NCBI RefSeq assembly: GCF_014202425.1 | Contig: NZ_JACHGT010000001.1 | Coordinates: forward strand, 475,160-539,159 | DNA length: 64,000 bases | Reading direction: 5' to 3' | DNA from: Phytomonospora endophytica | Lineage (GTDB): Bacteria; Actinomycetota; Actinomycetes; Mycobacteriales; Micromonosporaceae | Shown: one piece after another, positions 1-9,299 of the stretch | Position numbering within the stretch: position 1 is the first letter of the stretch | Layout of the letters: the number at the start of each line of letters is the position of its first letter | Notes under the pieces: generated by a model | The model's input: the letters and a program-made list of their open reading frames with translations, nothing else | The model's database searches: none | What the model was told of the DNA's origin: nothing | Translations under genes and position numbers: made by a program

Positions 1-327
1 GCCGACCAGGTCCTCGACCTGACCCTGGCCACGCTCGACGAGGTCGCCAAGGACGGCTGCGTCGAGGTCGACGTCGCCCGCGCCAAGGGGGCCTTGAAAG
101 GCTCGATGGTGCTCGCGATGGAGGACACCAGCTCGCGCATGAGCCGGCTGGGCAAGGGCGAGTTGCTGTTCGGCGACCTGCTCAGCCTCGACGAGCTCCT
201 CGCGCGCGTCGACGCGGTGACCGTCGACGACGTGCGCGCGGTGGCGACCGAGGTGCTCGGCCGTCCGCGTTCGCTGGCGGCGATCGGGCCTTTCGACGAC
301 AGCCACTTCACCTGGCCGACGCGCTGA
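1..327 (+). CDS. M16 family zinc peptidase, C-terminal fragment
   Basis: The frame is open from the first base and ends at a TGA at 325-327, so only the last 108 residues are present. The fragment matches the C-terminal inactive half of M16 (pitrilysin/processing-peptidase-like) proteins: an A-R-A-K-G-A-L-K-G segment, then E-D-T-S-S-R-M-S-R-L-G and a closing V-D-D-V-R-A-V-A helix. The HxxEH zinc site would lie upstream of the window. In actinobacteria a gene of this family commonly sits between pnp and dapB, and dapB follows here. The family call is recognition of the tail only. Confidence 0.8.
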   Translation, partial: ADQVLDLTLATLDEVAKDGCVEVDVARAKGALKGSMVLAMEDTSSRMSRLGKGELLFGDLLSLDELLARVDAVTVDDVRAVATEVLGRPRSLAAIGPFDDSHFTWPTR

Positions 328-1209
<882 letters not shown>

Positions 1210-1284
1210 CCGCGGGCGCAAGTCGGCCACAAGCGACATTTGATCTCAGGCCGCCATTTTCCTTGGTGCGACTACGATGTCGGG

Positions 1285-2547
1285 ATGTCCCCCAAGCCCT
1301 TCTCACGTGTTGCCGCGTGTGCCGCCGTCGCGTCGACGGCCGCGCTCGCGCTGTCCGCCTGCGGTGCCGACGGTCCCGACGCCGGTGACGCCATAGAGCG
1401 GGTCGCCGAGGACGGCGGGGACATCGGCCTGGTGCTGCTGCTGACGGTCGTCGGCGGGCTCGGCCTGGCCGCGCTGGTCATCTGGCTCGTGGTGAAGCGC
1501 AACCGCGCGGCGGCCGCGCGGGCGAAGCAGGTCAAGCGGAGCCCCGACGAGGTGCCGAAGTTCAAGTCGGCGGTCGTCGCGACGGGCAACGTGCCGACGG
1601 TGCCGCCCGCGCAACGGACGCGGCTGCCGCGGAGGACGCCCGGCGGGGCGGCCGCGAGTGGGCCGGCGGCCGCGGCTCCCGAGCCGACGAAGAAGCACCC
1701 GGCGGTGCGGCCGGAGGATCTGGGACGGCGGCAGCCTCCGGCGCCGGTCGTGCCCGAGCCGACCAAGCTGGAGCCGGCGGTGCGCCGGGAGTACCTGGCC
1801 GATCCGAGCGAACCGACCGAGAAGCAGGCGGCGGTGAGCCCGGACGCGGTGGCGCCCGCCGACGCCGGGGAGGCGACGCCTGCCGGGAAGCGGCCCGACG
1901 CGGGTCCCGAGGTGTCCGCCGAGCCCGTCGCGCGGCCGCTGTCCGACCCGCAGCGGGCCGGGGACGCCCCGGTCGCCCCGGAGGAGACCGTCCTCATGCC
2001 CGCCATCCGGTTGGAGAACCTCCCGCCCAAGGGCGAGCCGGACGCACCCACGTGGGGTGCCGAGTACACCGCGCCCATGGACGCCGTGTCCGAGGACGAT
2101 GTGAACGAGGAGGCCGCCGCGGAGGAGAGGGCCGAACCGGCCCCCGCGGTTCCCGAACGGCCCCACGATGTCGCGGTGCTAACGGGAGCCGAGATCGTCG
2201 AACCGGCCCCCGCCGGTCCCGAGACCGCGCAGGACCCTGCCGCCACCACCGACGCGAGCGAAACCGCTCCGGCGGACGAGACCGAGGCGCCCGAGCACCC
2301 GGACGATGCCGCTCCCGAGGTGCCCGCGTCCGCCGAAGAGGCACCGGCACACGAGCCCGGCGCGGGCGACGACCCGGCTGAGCCCACCCCGCACCGCGAC
2401 GAGCCCGAACCCGCCCCCAAACCCACCGGCCGGGCCACCGCCCCGCTCCCACCCGAGCCTCCCGCCCAGCCGGGCCAGCGGCCGGTGTTCCCCGAATGGC
2501 CGACCGAGCCCTTCCAGATCCCGCCGAAGCAGCCGCCGGCGGAATGA
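1285..2547 (+). CDS. Membrane-anchored Pro/Glu/Ala-rich protein of unknown function
   Basis: A 420-residue protein. The N-terminus has a signal-like segment ending in L-S-A-C (possible lipobox), followed within about 25 residues by a strong membrane segment (residues about 45-68, V-L-L-L-L-T-V-V-G-G-type) and a basic K-R-N-R-A stop-transfer. The remaining 350 residues are low complexity, rich in Pro, Ala, Glu and Asp, with a loosely repeated E-P-T-K-x-x-P-A-V-R unit about four times between residues 130 and 240. No enzymatic domain is recognisable. TACGAT lies 6 bases before the ATG without a Shine-Dalgarno, suggesting a leaderless mRNA. Function unknown. Confidence 0.7.
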   Translation: MSPKPFSRVAACAAVASTAALALSACGADGPDAGDAIERVAEDGGDIGLVLLLTVVGGLGLAALVIWLVVKRNRAAAARAKQVKRSPDEVPKFKSAVVATGNVPTVPPAQRTRLPRRTPGGAAASGPAAAAPEPTKKHPAVRPEDLGRRQPPAPVVPEPTKLEPAVRREYLADPSEPTEKQAAVSPDAVAPADAGEATPAGKRPDAGPEVSAEPVARPLSDPQRAGDAPVAPEETVLMPAIRLENLPPKGEPDAPTWGAEYTAPMDAVSEDDVNEEAAAEERAEPAPAVPERPHDVAVLTGAEIVEPAPAGPETAQDPAATTDASETAPADETEAPEHPDDAAPEVPASAEEAPAHEPGAGDDPAEPTPHRDEPEPAPKPTGRATAPLPPEPPAQPGQRPVFPEWPTEPFQIPPKQPPAE

Positions 2548-2566
2548 TCCGCGCGAGGTGACCGCG

Positions 2567-3115
2567 ATGTCCACGTCCGAGCTTCTCATCCGGCCCGTCG
2601 CCCTCGACGACGTACGGGCCGTCGTCGAACTGCACCACCGCTGCTGGCGGGCCGCCTACGCCGGGCTCGTACCGGACGAGGCGCTCGACGCGATGGACCT
2701 CGGCCGCAGCGTCGAGCAGTGGCGCAGGGGAGTCCTCGACCCGCCCGCCGATCGTTTCCGCCTGCTCGCCGAACGCACCGGCTCGGTCGTCGCGTTCATC
2801 ACCTACGGGACCTACCGGGAGGACCACGATCCCGATCGCCGGGACGCCGCGCTCGGCGGTGAGATCTACGCCGTCTACGCCGATCCGGAGGCGTGGGGCA
2901 CCGGGGCCGGGCACGCGCTCATGACGACGGCGCTGGCACGCCTGCGGGAGCTGGGCCTGTCACCGATACGGCTGTGGGCCCTGGACGGCAACGAACGCGC
3001 GGCCCGCTTCTACCTCCGCCACGGTTTCGCCCTCGACGGCGCCCGGACCGTCCTGGACTTCAACGGCGCGTCGCTGCCGATCTCGCGTTACGAGCTCGGG
3101 GCCGCCGCGGGCTGA
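2567..3115 (+). CDS. GNAT family N-acetyltransferase
   Basis: A 182-residue single-domain GNAT protein. It has the N-terminal I-R-P-V-A-L-D-D-V strand, a central beta4 E-I-Y-A-V-Y-A-D-P, and the acetyl-CoA loop W-G-T-G-A-G-H-A-L (the Q/R-x-x-G-x-G/A motif, first residue changed to W). N-E-R-A-A-R-F-Y-L-R-H-G-F completes the fold. ATG 2567 follows GAGGTGA. The substrate is unknown. Its last 28 bp overlap the end of the convergent glycosyltransferase gene. Confidence 0.85.
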   Translation: MSTSELLIRPVALDDVRAVVELHHRCWRAAYAGLVPDEALDAMDLGRSVEQWRRGVLDPPADRFRLLAERTGSVVAFITYGTYREDHDPDRRDAALGGEIYAVYADPEAWGTGAGHALMTTALARLRELGLSPIRLWALDGNERAARFYLRHGFALDGARTVLDFNGASLPISRYELGAAAG

Positions 3116-4419
3116 GGTTCGGGGGCCGCCGACTTCCACGGGATCGGCCACCACACGCCCGGTCGCGAGTCGGTCGCGTCGACACCGCGCCGGATGGGCA
3201 TCCACAGCAGCAGCGCCACCAGCGCGAAGACATAGGTGTTCTCGGCGAGGAACCAGCCGAAACCGTGGTCCCAGTGCTTCCCGGGTTCCTCGGCGAACAG
3301 CCACACGAAGCCGTACATGAACGGCAGGTACGCGAACAGCGCGAGGGCCCCGTAGCCCCACCATCGTCGGCGGGACATGCGGGCGCGGTCGGTGCGCATC
3401 ACGTCGAGGGTGATCAGCAGGGCGGGCACGATCCAGTAGATGTGGTGCGTCCACGACACCGGCGACATCAGGATCCCGACGATGCCGGTGAGCGTGAGCC
3501 CGGCGATCTCGTCGCCGTCGCGTCCGGCCTTCGCGGCCTTCCACATGCCGTAGGCGACCACCGCCGCCACCAGCACCAGCCACAGCCACTGCGGGTAGGC
3601 GTTGGGGTCGAAGATGCGTGCGAGGAGGCCAGCGACCGACTGGTTCGAGGTGTTGTCGTTGTGCCCGACGCGACCGGAGTCCCAGGCCGTGATCAACCAG
3701 AAGCGGATCGACATGCGTGGATCGACGAGCGCCGCCAGCAGCGAGACGACGGCCGCGGTGATGATCGATCCGGCCGCGGCCCGCCATCGTCTGGTCACCA
3801 GCAGATAGATGATGAAGATGCCGGGCGTGAGCTTGATCGCCGTCGCCAGTCCGATGCCGACGCCGGCGAGGGAGGACTTGCGGCGGACCAGGAAGAGCAC
3901 GTCACCGAGGACCAGGGCGATCAGCATCAGGTTGACCTGGCCGAAGCTGAGGGTCTCGCGGATCGGTTCGACGCTGACGATGAAGCACCCGGCGACGGTC
4001 AGGCCGAGCCACAAGGGGATCCTGTGCCGTCGCAGTACCGGTGTGAGCAGCCAGTACGACGTGATCGCCAGGCACACGACCATGGCACCGATGTGGGTCC
4101 ACTTGGCCATGTCCCACGGCAGCGCGCCCATCGGCGCCATCAGCACCGACGCGAACGGCGGGTAGGTGTACCCGAGGGTCCCGTTGATGACGTCTTCTTG
4201 CCAGTAGTCGTAGACGTTGCCGCCGGCCAGCCAGTAGCGGACGGCCTTACGGTAGATCCGCAGGTCGAAGAGGCGGTGGTGCCCGCCGTAGGTCGAGACG
4301 AGGTACCAGGTCACGACCACGAGGGCGACGGCTCCCGAGATCTGGGCGGGGAGCAGCCAGCGGGGGCGCCGGGCGCGTGCGGGGGCCGCTTCGCCGCCGT
4401 CCCGCTTCTCCTCGCCCAC
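3088..4419 (-). CDS. GT87-type polyprenyl-phosphate mannosyltransferase (DUF2029)
   Basis: A 443-residue integral membrane protein with roughly ten hydrophobic segments and a short basic N-terminus. The first periplasmic loop carries the D-L-R-I-Y-R-K-A-V-R-Y-W segment, and Y-T-Y-P-P-F-A-S-V follows, both typical of the GT87/PimE-like family that transfers mannose from polyprenyl-phosphate-mannose to lipoglycans. A later loop reads D-N-T-S-N-Q-S-V-A-G. GTG 4419 is chosen over an upstream TTG because AAAGAGG lies 5 bases in front. The exact acceptor is inferred, not seen. Confidence 0.8.
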   Translation of the reverse strand: MGEEKRDGGEAAPARARRPRWLLPAQISGAVALVVVTWYLVSTYGGHHRLFDLRIYRKAVRYWLAGGNVYDYWQEDVINGTLGYTYPPFASVLMAPMGALPWDMAKWTHIGAMVVCLAITSYWLLTPVLRRHRIPLWLGLTVAGCFIVSVEPIRETLSFGQVNLMLIALVLGDVLFLVRRKSSLAGVGIGLATAIKLTPGIFIIYLLVTRRWRAAAGSIITAAVVSLLAALVDPRMSIRFWLITAWDSGRVGHNDNTSNQSVAGLLARIFDPNAYPQWLWLVLVAAVVAYGMWKAAKAGRDGDEIAGLTLTGIVGILMSPVSWTHHIYWIVPALLITLDVMRTDRARMSRRRWWGYGALALFAYLPFMYGFVWLFAEEPGKHWDHGFGWFLAENTYVFALVALLLWMPIRRGVDATDSRPGVWWPIPWKSAAPEPQPAAAPSS

Positions 4420-4496
4420 TGCCACCTCTTTCAACAAGTTCCGCAACCCCAACCGGTGCCGTCAACGCCACAAGATCGTGCCCGTACCCTTGCCGC

Positions 4497-5114
4497 ATGG
4501 CGCTCGGTTTTGTCCGTCCGGCCCGTGCAGAGGACGCGGCCGAGATCGCACGGCTTCAACTCCTCACCTGGCGAACCGCGTACACACGGCTCATTCCCCC
4601 ACACATTCTCGACCGGCTCGACAAGTCCTGGCTGACCGACCGCTGGCTCGCGGCGGTGGCCTCGCCACCGACGCCGGGGCACCACGTCCTGGTCGCCGTC
4701 GAGCAATCGGAGCCCGGAGCGCGGGCCGTCGGATTCGCGGCAATCGGTCCAGCCGACGACGATACCGCAGCACCCACCGATCCCCACCGACAGGAGCGCC
4801 CCGCCGGGCCCCTCGCGGCCATCACCGATCTGTTGGTGGAGCCGCGTTTCGGAAGGCGGGGACACGGCAGCCGCCTGCTGTCGGCGGCGATGGCCCACTG
4901 GAGCGACGACGGCTTCGCCTCGGCCTGGGCGTGGGCCTTCGCCGAGGACCCCGCGACGACCGGCTTCCTCCAGTCCGCGGGCTGGGAGTTCGACGGTGCG
5001 ACCAGGGGCCTCGACATGGACGGCGTGGTCGTCGTCCAGCGGCGACTGCATGTGTCGGTACCCGAACGCGAGGGTGAAGTTCGATTACGATCAACCCGTG
5101 ACCACGAAGGGTAA
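4497..5114 (+). CDS. GNAT family N-acetyltransferase
   Basis: A 205-residue GNAT protein. The A-I-T-D-L-L-V-E-P strand leads into R-F-G-R-R-G-H-G-S-R-L-L, the acetyl-CoA pyrophosphate loop, and a C-terminal T-T-G-F-L-Q-S-A-G-W-E-F helix-strand. The N-terminus L-T-W-R-T-A-Y-T-R-L-I-P resembles that of the acetyltransferase at 2.6 kb (C-W-R-A-A-Y-A-G-L-V-P), so the two may be distant paralogues. TACCCT lies 6 bases before ATG 4497 and there is no Shine-Dalgarno. The start is divergent from the GT87 gene. The end overlaps the LppM-like gene by 17 bp. Confidence 0.85.
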   Translation: MALGFVRPARAEDAAEIARLQLLTWRTAYTRLIPPHILDRLDKSWLTDRWLAAVASPPTPGHHVLVAVEQSEPGARAVGFAAIGPADDDTAAPTDPHRQERPAGPLAAITDLLVEPRFGRRGHGSRLLSAAMAHWSDDGFASAWAWAFAEDPATTGFLQSAGWEFDGATRGLDMDGVVVVQRRLHVSVPEREGEVRLRSTRDHEG

Positions 5115-5808
5115 TCGGGTGATCGCGCGTACGCGCGCGAAGCGAGCCGTCGCGGTGGGCGTGCTCGCGATCGTCGGGGCGTTCGCGCTGACCGGGTGCG
5201 TCAAGTTCGACATGGACGTCACCGTCAACCGGGACGACACCGTCAGCGGCACGCTCGTCGTCGCCTTCGACAAGAACGTCCTGACGCGGCTCGGTGGCGA
5301 CGGGGACCCCCTCGGCGACGGCGCCGTCCAGGGCGTGACCAGTCAGCGGCCCTACGACGACGGCACCTTCACGGGCACCGAGTACGTGTACGAGAACACG
5401 CCGCTGTCGGAGTTCAACGACACCGACGCCGACGACGGGGACTTCATCCGCATCGACAGGGACGGCCAGAACTACGTCCTGAAGGGCGTCGCCGACACCA
5501 GATACGAACCGCCCGGCGACGGTGGCCCCCTCGACCAGGCGATCGCTGCGGCCATGCCGCGCGCCGACATGCGCGTCTCGGTGACCTTCCCGGGCGCCGT
5601 GCTGAGCACCAACGGCGAGATCTCCGACGACGGCCGGACCGTGACCTGGCAGCTGAGGATGGGCGAGCGCAACGAGCTCGACGCCGTCGCCGGGCCGGGC
5701 GGGAACCCGGAACTGGCGCTGTGGGTGCTGTGGATCAGCCTGGCGGCGGTCGCGCTGGTGTTCCTGCTGATCGTGTTCCAGCTGATGCGGGTCAGCCTGC
5801 GTCCTTGA
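5098..5808 (+). CDS. LppM-family lipoprotein
   Basis: A 236-residue lipoprotein: a signal peptide ends in L-T-G-C (lipobox, Cys about residue 31), followed by K-F-D-M-D-V-T-V-N-R-D-D-T-V-S-G, the opening strand typical of the mycobacterial LppM domain, and a hydrophobic C-terminal membrane segment (about residues 207-229). LppM in mycobacteria is a cell-envelope lipoprotein affecting phagosome trafficking; that role cannot be assumed here. GTG 5098 lies inside the end of the acetyltransferase gene, so translation may be coupled. Confidence 0.75.
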   Translation: MTTKGNRVIARTRAKRAVAVGVLAIVGAFALTGCVKFDMDVTVNRDDTVSGTLVVAFDKNVLTRLGGDGDPLGDGAVQGVTSQRPYDDGTFTGTEYVYENTPLSEFNDTDADDGDFIRIDRDGQNYVLKGVADTRYEPPGDGGPLDQAIAAAMPRADMRVSVTFPGAVLSTNGEISDDGRTVTWQLRMGERNELDAVAGPGGNPELALWVLWISLAAVALVFLLIVFQLMRVSLRP

Positions 5809-5861
5809 CGGCCGGCGGCTCCGGCGGGGTTTTTGTCACACCCGCCCGTTAACCTGCGCCC

Positions 5862-7115
5862 GTGGCCTCTATGCGCAGACAGAAGACGACCATCACCAAC
5901 GCCGAGGCGCGCCGGATCGCGCTCGCCGCGCAGGGCTTCGGCGAGCCGCGGCCGGACGCCACCCCGACCCCGCGGCACCTCAAGAAGGTCCTGGCCCGCA
6001 CCAACGCCCTCCAGATCGACTCGATCAACGTCCTGGTGCGCGCGCACTACATGCCGGTCTTCTCGCGGCTCGGGCCTTACCCCGCCGAGCTGGTCGACCG
6101 GGCCGCCTACCAGGGCAAGCGCGAGCTCTTCGAGTACTGGGGACACGCGGCCTCGCTCCTGCCCGTGCGGCTCCAGCCGCTGCTGCGCTGGCGCATGGCC
6201 CGTGCCGACGAGCACGCCTGGGGCGCGATGAAGCGGATCAACAAGGACCACCGGGTCTTCGTCGAGCGCGTCAAGGAGGTCGTCGGGGAGCACGGTCCGC
6301 TGCCCGCGCGCGGCATCGAGGCGGTCCTTGCCGAGGAGGACGCGTCTCTGCTGGTCCGCCGCAAGGACAACTGGGGCTGGAACTGGGGTGCGGTGAAGGC
6401 CGCGCTGGAGTACCTGTTCTGGGCGGGTGAGGTCACGACCGCCGCGCGGCCGAACTTCGAACGCACCTACGACCTGACCGAACGCGTCCTGCCGCCGGAG
6501 ATCATCGCGACGCCGACCCCGGATCCCGCCGACGCCCACCGTGAGCTGATGGCCTTGTCGGCGGCGTCGCTGGGGGTCGCCACCGAGACGGACCTGCGCG
6601 ACTACTTCCGCCTGCGCCCCGAGGGCGCCCGCAAGGCGCTCGCCGAGCTGGTGGAGGCGCAGACGGTGTTCCCGGTGTCGGTGGAGGGCTGGGCGAAGCC
6701 GGCGTATGTGCACGAGAGCGTGATCGTGCCGCGCGCGATCCGGGCGGCGGCTCTGGTGAGCCCGTTCGATCCGCTCGTGTGGGAGCGGGACCGGACACTG
6801 CGGTTGTGGGATTTCCACTACCGGATCGAGATCTATGTGCCGGAGGCGAAGCGCAAGCACGGGTACTACGTGCTGCCGTTCCTGCTGGACGAGCTGTTGT
6901 CGGCTCGCGTGGACTTGAAGGCGGACCGCAAGGAGGGCGTCCTGCGCGTCCCGTCGGCCTGGAAGGAGCCGCACGTGGACGCCGGCGGCGACTCGGCGCG
7001 TGTCGCGGCCGAGCTGGCGGCCGAGCTGCGGCGGATGGCGACGTGGCTGGGTCTGGAGAAGGTCGAGGCGCCGATGCGCGGTGACTTCGCCCGGGAGTTG
7101 ACGGCGGCGTTGTGA
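5862..7115 (+). CDS. YcaQ/AlkX-like winged-helix DNA glycosylase (HTH_42)
   Basis: A 417-residue protein of the HTH_42 (DUF1006) superfamily, which includes bacterial DNA glycosylases that unhook interstrand crosslinks and remove bulky alkylated bases. Residues 51-53 are Q-I-D, matching the catalytic Q-phi-D motif of the YcaQ/AlkX branch rather than the Q-phi-Q of AlkZ. W-G-H-A-A-S-L-L and P-F-D-P-L-V-W-E-R-D-R are further family marks. The start is GTG 5862 with TAACCT 6 bases upstream (leaderless); ATG 5871 is the alternative. Substrate inferred from family. Confidence 0.8.
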   Translation: MASMRRQKTTITNAEARRIALAAQGFGEPRPDATPTPRHLKKVLARTNALQIDSINVLVRAHYMPVFSRLGPYPAELVDRAAYQGKRELFEYWGHAASLLPVRLQPLLRWRMARADEHAWGAMKRINKDHRVFVERVKEVVGEHGPLPARGIEAVLAEEDASLLVRRKDNWGWNWGAVKAALEYLFWAGEVTTAARPNFERTYDLTERVLPPEIIATPTPDPADAHRELMALSAASLGVATETDLRDYFRLRPEGARKALAELVEAQTVFPVSVEGWAKPAYVHESVIVPRAIRAAALVSPFDPLVWERDRTLRLWDFHYRIEIYVPEAKRKHGYYVLPFLLDELLSARVDLKADRKEGVLRVPSAWKEPHVDAGGDSARVAAELAAELRRMATWLGLEKVEAPMRGDFARELTAAL

Positions 7116-7455
7116 GGGGGCGCATGCCGGAGGCGGGCGGGGTGGGGCGGCGTGGTGCGCCGTGAGCCCGGTACGGCCGCGGGGGCGGTCCGGTGCCGCT
7201 GTGCGGCTCGCGCCGGAGGGGACCCGGCCGCGGTGCTCGCGCCAGGGGCGAGGCTCGCCCGCTCGCACGCCGGCTCACCCAGGCGGGGAGCTCGGGGCAC
7301 CGGCCCGGCATGCGCGAGTGCCGCTTCGCAGCTCGCCCGGGAACCCAAGGCGCGGCCCCGCGAGCACGAGTCCTCCGGTCCCGCTCACAGCGAGCCTCGC
7401 TTCGCTCGCCCACGCCGGGTACCGGCCGCGTTTCCCTGCCCTGGCCGGGAACTTG

Positions 7456-7515
7456 GCACCGGCGGCGGGTCGCAGCCCGATCCCCTGCCCTTCAGGCGGC
7501 TTTGTTCGCGCCGCC
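7456..7515 (+). repeat. Interspersed repeat core, copy A
   Basis: This 60-bp core begins GCACCGGCGGCGGG, passes through CCCGATCCCCT and ends CAGGCGGCTTTGTTCGCG plus CCGCC. It is a near match to copy B (7678-7731) and to copy C on the opposite strand (55864-55922). Confidence 0.7.
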
Positions 7516-7677
7516 CGAACGAGCACAGCGGCGTTCACCCACTCAGGCCGGGAAGCCGAGTCATCCGACTCAAGAGCGCGAGTCCCCGCTCGCGGTTCAC
7601 CCGCGCCGGGTGCCCCGCCGCGGTCACCCCGCCCACGCCGGGTACCCGGCCACGTCCGCACCCGCCTTGGGAACCTC

Positions 7678-7731
7678 GCACCGGCGGCGGGCCGAGGCCC
7701 GATCCCCTCAGGCGGTTTCGTTCGCACCGCC
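7678..7731 (+). repeat. Interspersed repeat core, copy B
   Basis: Same core as copy A with a 6-base deletion between the CCCGATCCCCT and CAGGCGG segments and a few substitutions (GGTTTCG for GGCTTTG). It ends about 58 bp before the DUF2752 gene, so it may lie in or near that gene's promoter. Confidence 0.7.
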
Positions 7732-7789
7732 TGGACGAGCAGCGCTACTCTGAATCTGACTCGGCTGCGGCCATGGAAGGGATCTCGCG

Positions 7790-8398
7790 ATGACGGAGGC
7801 GGCTGCGGCCCCCGAAGGGAGCGTCGAGGCGCTGGATGCCTCCGCGCCGCCTTGTGGTCCGGATTGCACGGTGCACAAGGTGCATCAGGCGGTGGTGTTG
7901 GGTCCGGACGGCCGCTACTATCCGGCGCCGGATTATCCGAAGCGGCCGGCGACGCGGTTGGGGCGTTTCTTCGGCCGGGTCGTGAACGGTCCGGCGTGGT
8001 TGGCGCCGTTGGCGTTGGTGATGTGCATGACCTTGCCGGTCTGGTATGTCCTGGCGAACAATCCGACGGACGCGGAGCCCGATCTGGGTGCGTGTGCCTT
8101 CAAGATGGTCACGGGCTTCGATTGTCCGGGTTGTGGTGGGACGCGGGCGTTGTGGTACGTCCTGCACGGGAATCTGCCGGAGGCGGCGCGCTATCACGCG
8201 ATCGCGGTCTTCGCGGCGCCGTTCCTGGTCTACATGTACCTGTCGTGGGCGTGGCGGCGGATGTTCCCGAACGCGAGGTTCACGCTGCCGAAGTTGCGGC
8301 TGGGGCCGAACACGATCAGTGTCTTCCTGGCCGTGTGGGGCGTGTTCTGGGTCGTCCGCAATCTGCCGTGGGCGCCGTTCACGAGTCTCTACGTATAG
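7790..8398 (+). CDS. DUF2752 membrane protein
   Basis: A 202-residue protein. The N-terminal 65 residues are soluble, with C-G-P-D-C and a V-L-G-P-D-G-R-Y-Y-P segment; the rest forms three membrane segments. Between the first and second lies F-D-C-P-G-C-G-G-T-R-A, the hallmark of DUF2752 proteins. The family is of unknown biochemical function; the C-P-G-C pair suggests metal or redox chemistry, which is inference only. ATG 7790 is preceded by GAAGGGATCTCGCG. Confidence 0.85.
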   Translation: MTEAAAAPEGSVEALDASAPPCGPDCTVHKVHQAVVLGPDGRYYPAPDYPKRPATRLGRFFGRVVNGPAWLAPLALVMCMTLPVWYVLANNPTDAEPDLGACAFKMVTGFDCPGCGGTRALWYVLHGNLPEAARYHAIAVFAAPFLVYMYLSWAWRRMFPNARFTLPKLRLGPNTISVFLAVWGVFWVVRNLPWAPFTSLYV

Positions 8399-8472
8399 CC
8401 CGGGGGCGATCGCCTTCCGGCAACCGCCCCCTGATGGATGAGCCCCGCACCCCTGGGACCACGTCTGGCGTG

Positions 8473-9273
8473 TCAGGCCTGGGTGCGCACGACCTCGATG
8501 TCCCCGCTGACCGTGCGGATCTGCAGGTTGAGGTCCGGTGTCGCGACCGCGACGGGCGTGTCGCCGACGGCGAGGTCGCTGCTGGTCCGGCCGCTGGTGC
8601 TGCTGAGGTCCAGCCAGACTCCGGTTCCCTTGGCGACGCCGACCGAGACCTCACCGGAGACGGTGCGGATCTTGTAGACCCCGCGGGCGCCCTGCCGGAT
8701 GAGCACGTCGCCGGAGGCGGTGGTCGCCGACACGGAGCCGCCGGCCTCGCCGACGCGCACGTCACCGCTGGCGGAGCGGGTGGTGATCTCGCCTTCGGCG
8801 CGGTCGATCTCGATGTCGCCGGAGGCGGTGTTGGCGTGCACGCGCCCGAGGGCGTCGATGATCTTCACGTCGCCGCTGCCGCTGTTGGCGGAGATCTCGT
8901 CGGCTTCGGCGACGTGGACGCCGCCGCTGGCGGTGATGACGGTGACCTTCCCCGCACGTCCGCGGAGTGTGACGTCGGCCGAGGCGGACTTGGCGCGGAC
9001 GTTGGAGCCGAGCGGCAGCCGGACGGTGATCCGCAGCGCCGGGAGGCGCTTGAAGAGCCAGCCGATGCCCGCTTCGGGGGTCCGCACGATGAGCGTGTCG
9101 CCGTCGAAGGTGACCTCGGTGGCGTCGGCCGCCTCACGGGCGTGGGCGTCGTTCGGGTTGTGCGGGACGACGTCGACGCTGGCCGACTCGCGTTCCTCGG
9201 CGGTGATGTCGAGCGTGCCGGAACCGATGCCGATGTCGGTGTTCACCGGTGTCGCGCAAGGAAAATCTGGCAT
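8473..9273 (-). CDS. DUF4097 beta-strand repeat (putative adhesin-fold) protein
   Basis: A 266-residue protein with no signal peptide, made of repeated short beta units of the form S-G-D-V/I-x-I/V (for example T-A-S-G-D-I-E-I, S-A-S-G-D-V-R-V, T-V-S-G-E-V-S-V) spaced about 20 residues from residue 100 to the end, the signature of DUF4097 beta-solenoids. In actinobacteria such proteins are often encoded after a small ribbon-helix-helix protein, as here (26-bp gap). The role is unknown; secretion is unlikely from the sequence. Confidence 0.85.
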   Translation of the reverse strand: MPDFPCATPVNTDIGIGSGTLDITAEERESASVDVVPHNPNDAHAREAADATEVTFDGDTLIVRTPEAGIGWLFKRLPALRITVRLPLGSNVRAKSASADVTLRGRAGKVTVITASGGVHVAEADEISANSGSGDVKIIDALGRVHANTASGDIEIDRAEGEITTRSASGDVRVGEAGGSVSATTASGDVLIRQGARGVYKIRTVSGEVSVGVAKGTGVWLDLSSTSGRTSSDLAVGDTPVAVATPDLNLQIRTVSGDIEVVRTQA

Positions 9274-9299
9274 GACGATCCTATTCGGACTCGAAGGCT

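Larger units (their letters stand above)
7116..7789. repeat. Gene-free repeat block, copy 1 of an interspersed intergenic family
   Basis: This 674-bp gap has no convincing gene: reading frames are open on both strands only because of composition. It contains two copies of a core that starts G-C-A-C-C-G-G-C-G-G-C-G-G-G (7456-7515 and 7678-7731) and one GAGCCTCGCTTCGCTCG unit at 7392-7408. Segments of it reappear, reverse-complemented, at 55.86-56.05 kb. No terminal inverted repeats, target duplications or transposase were found. Confidence 0.65.
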
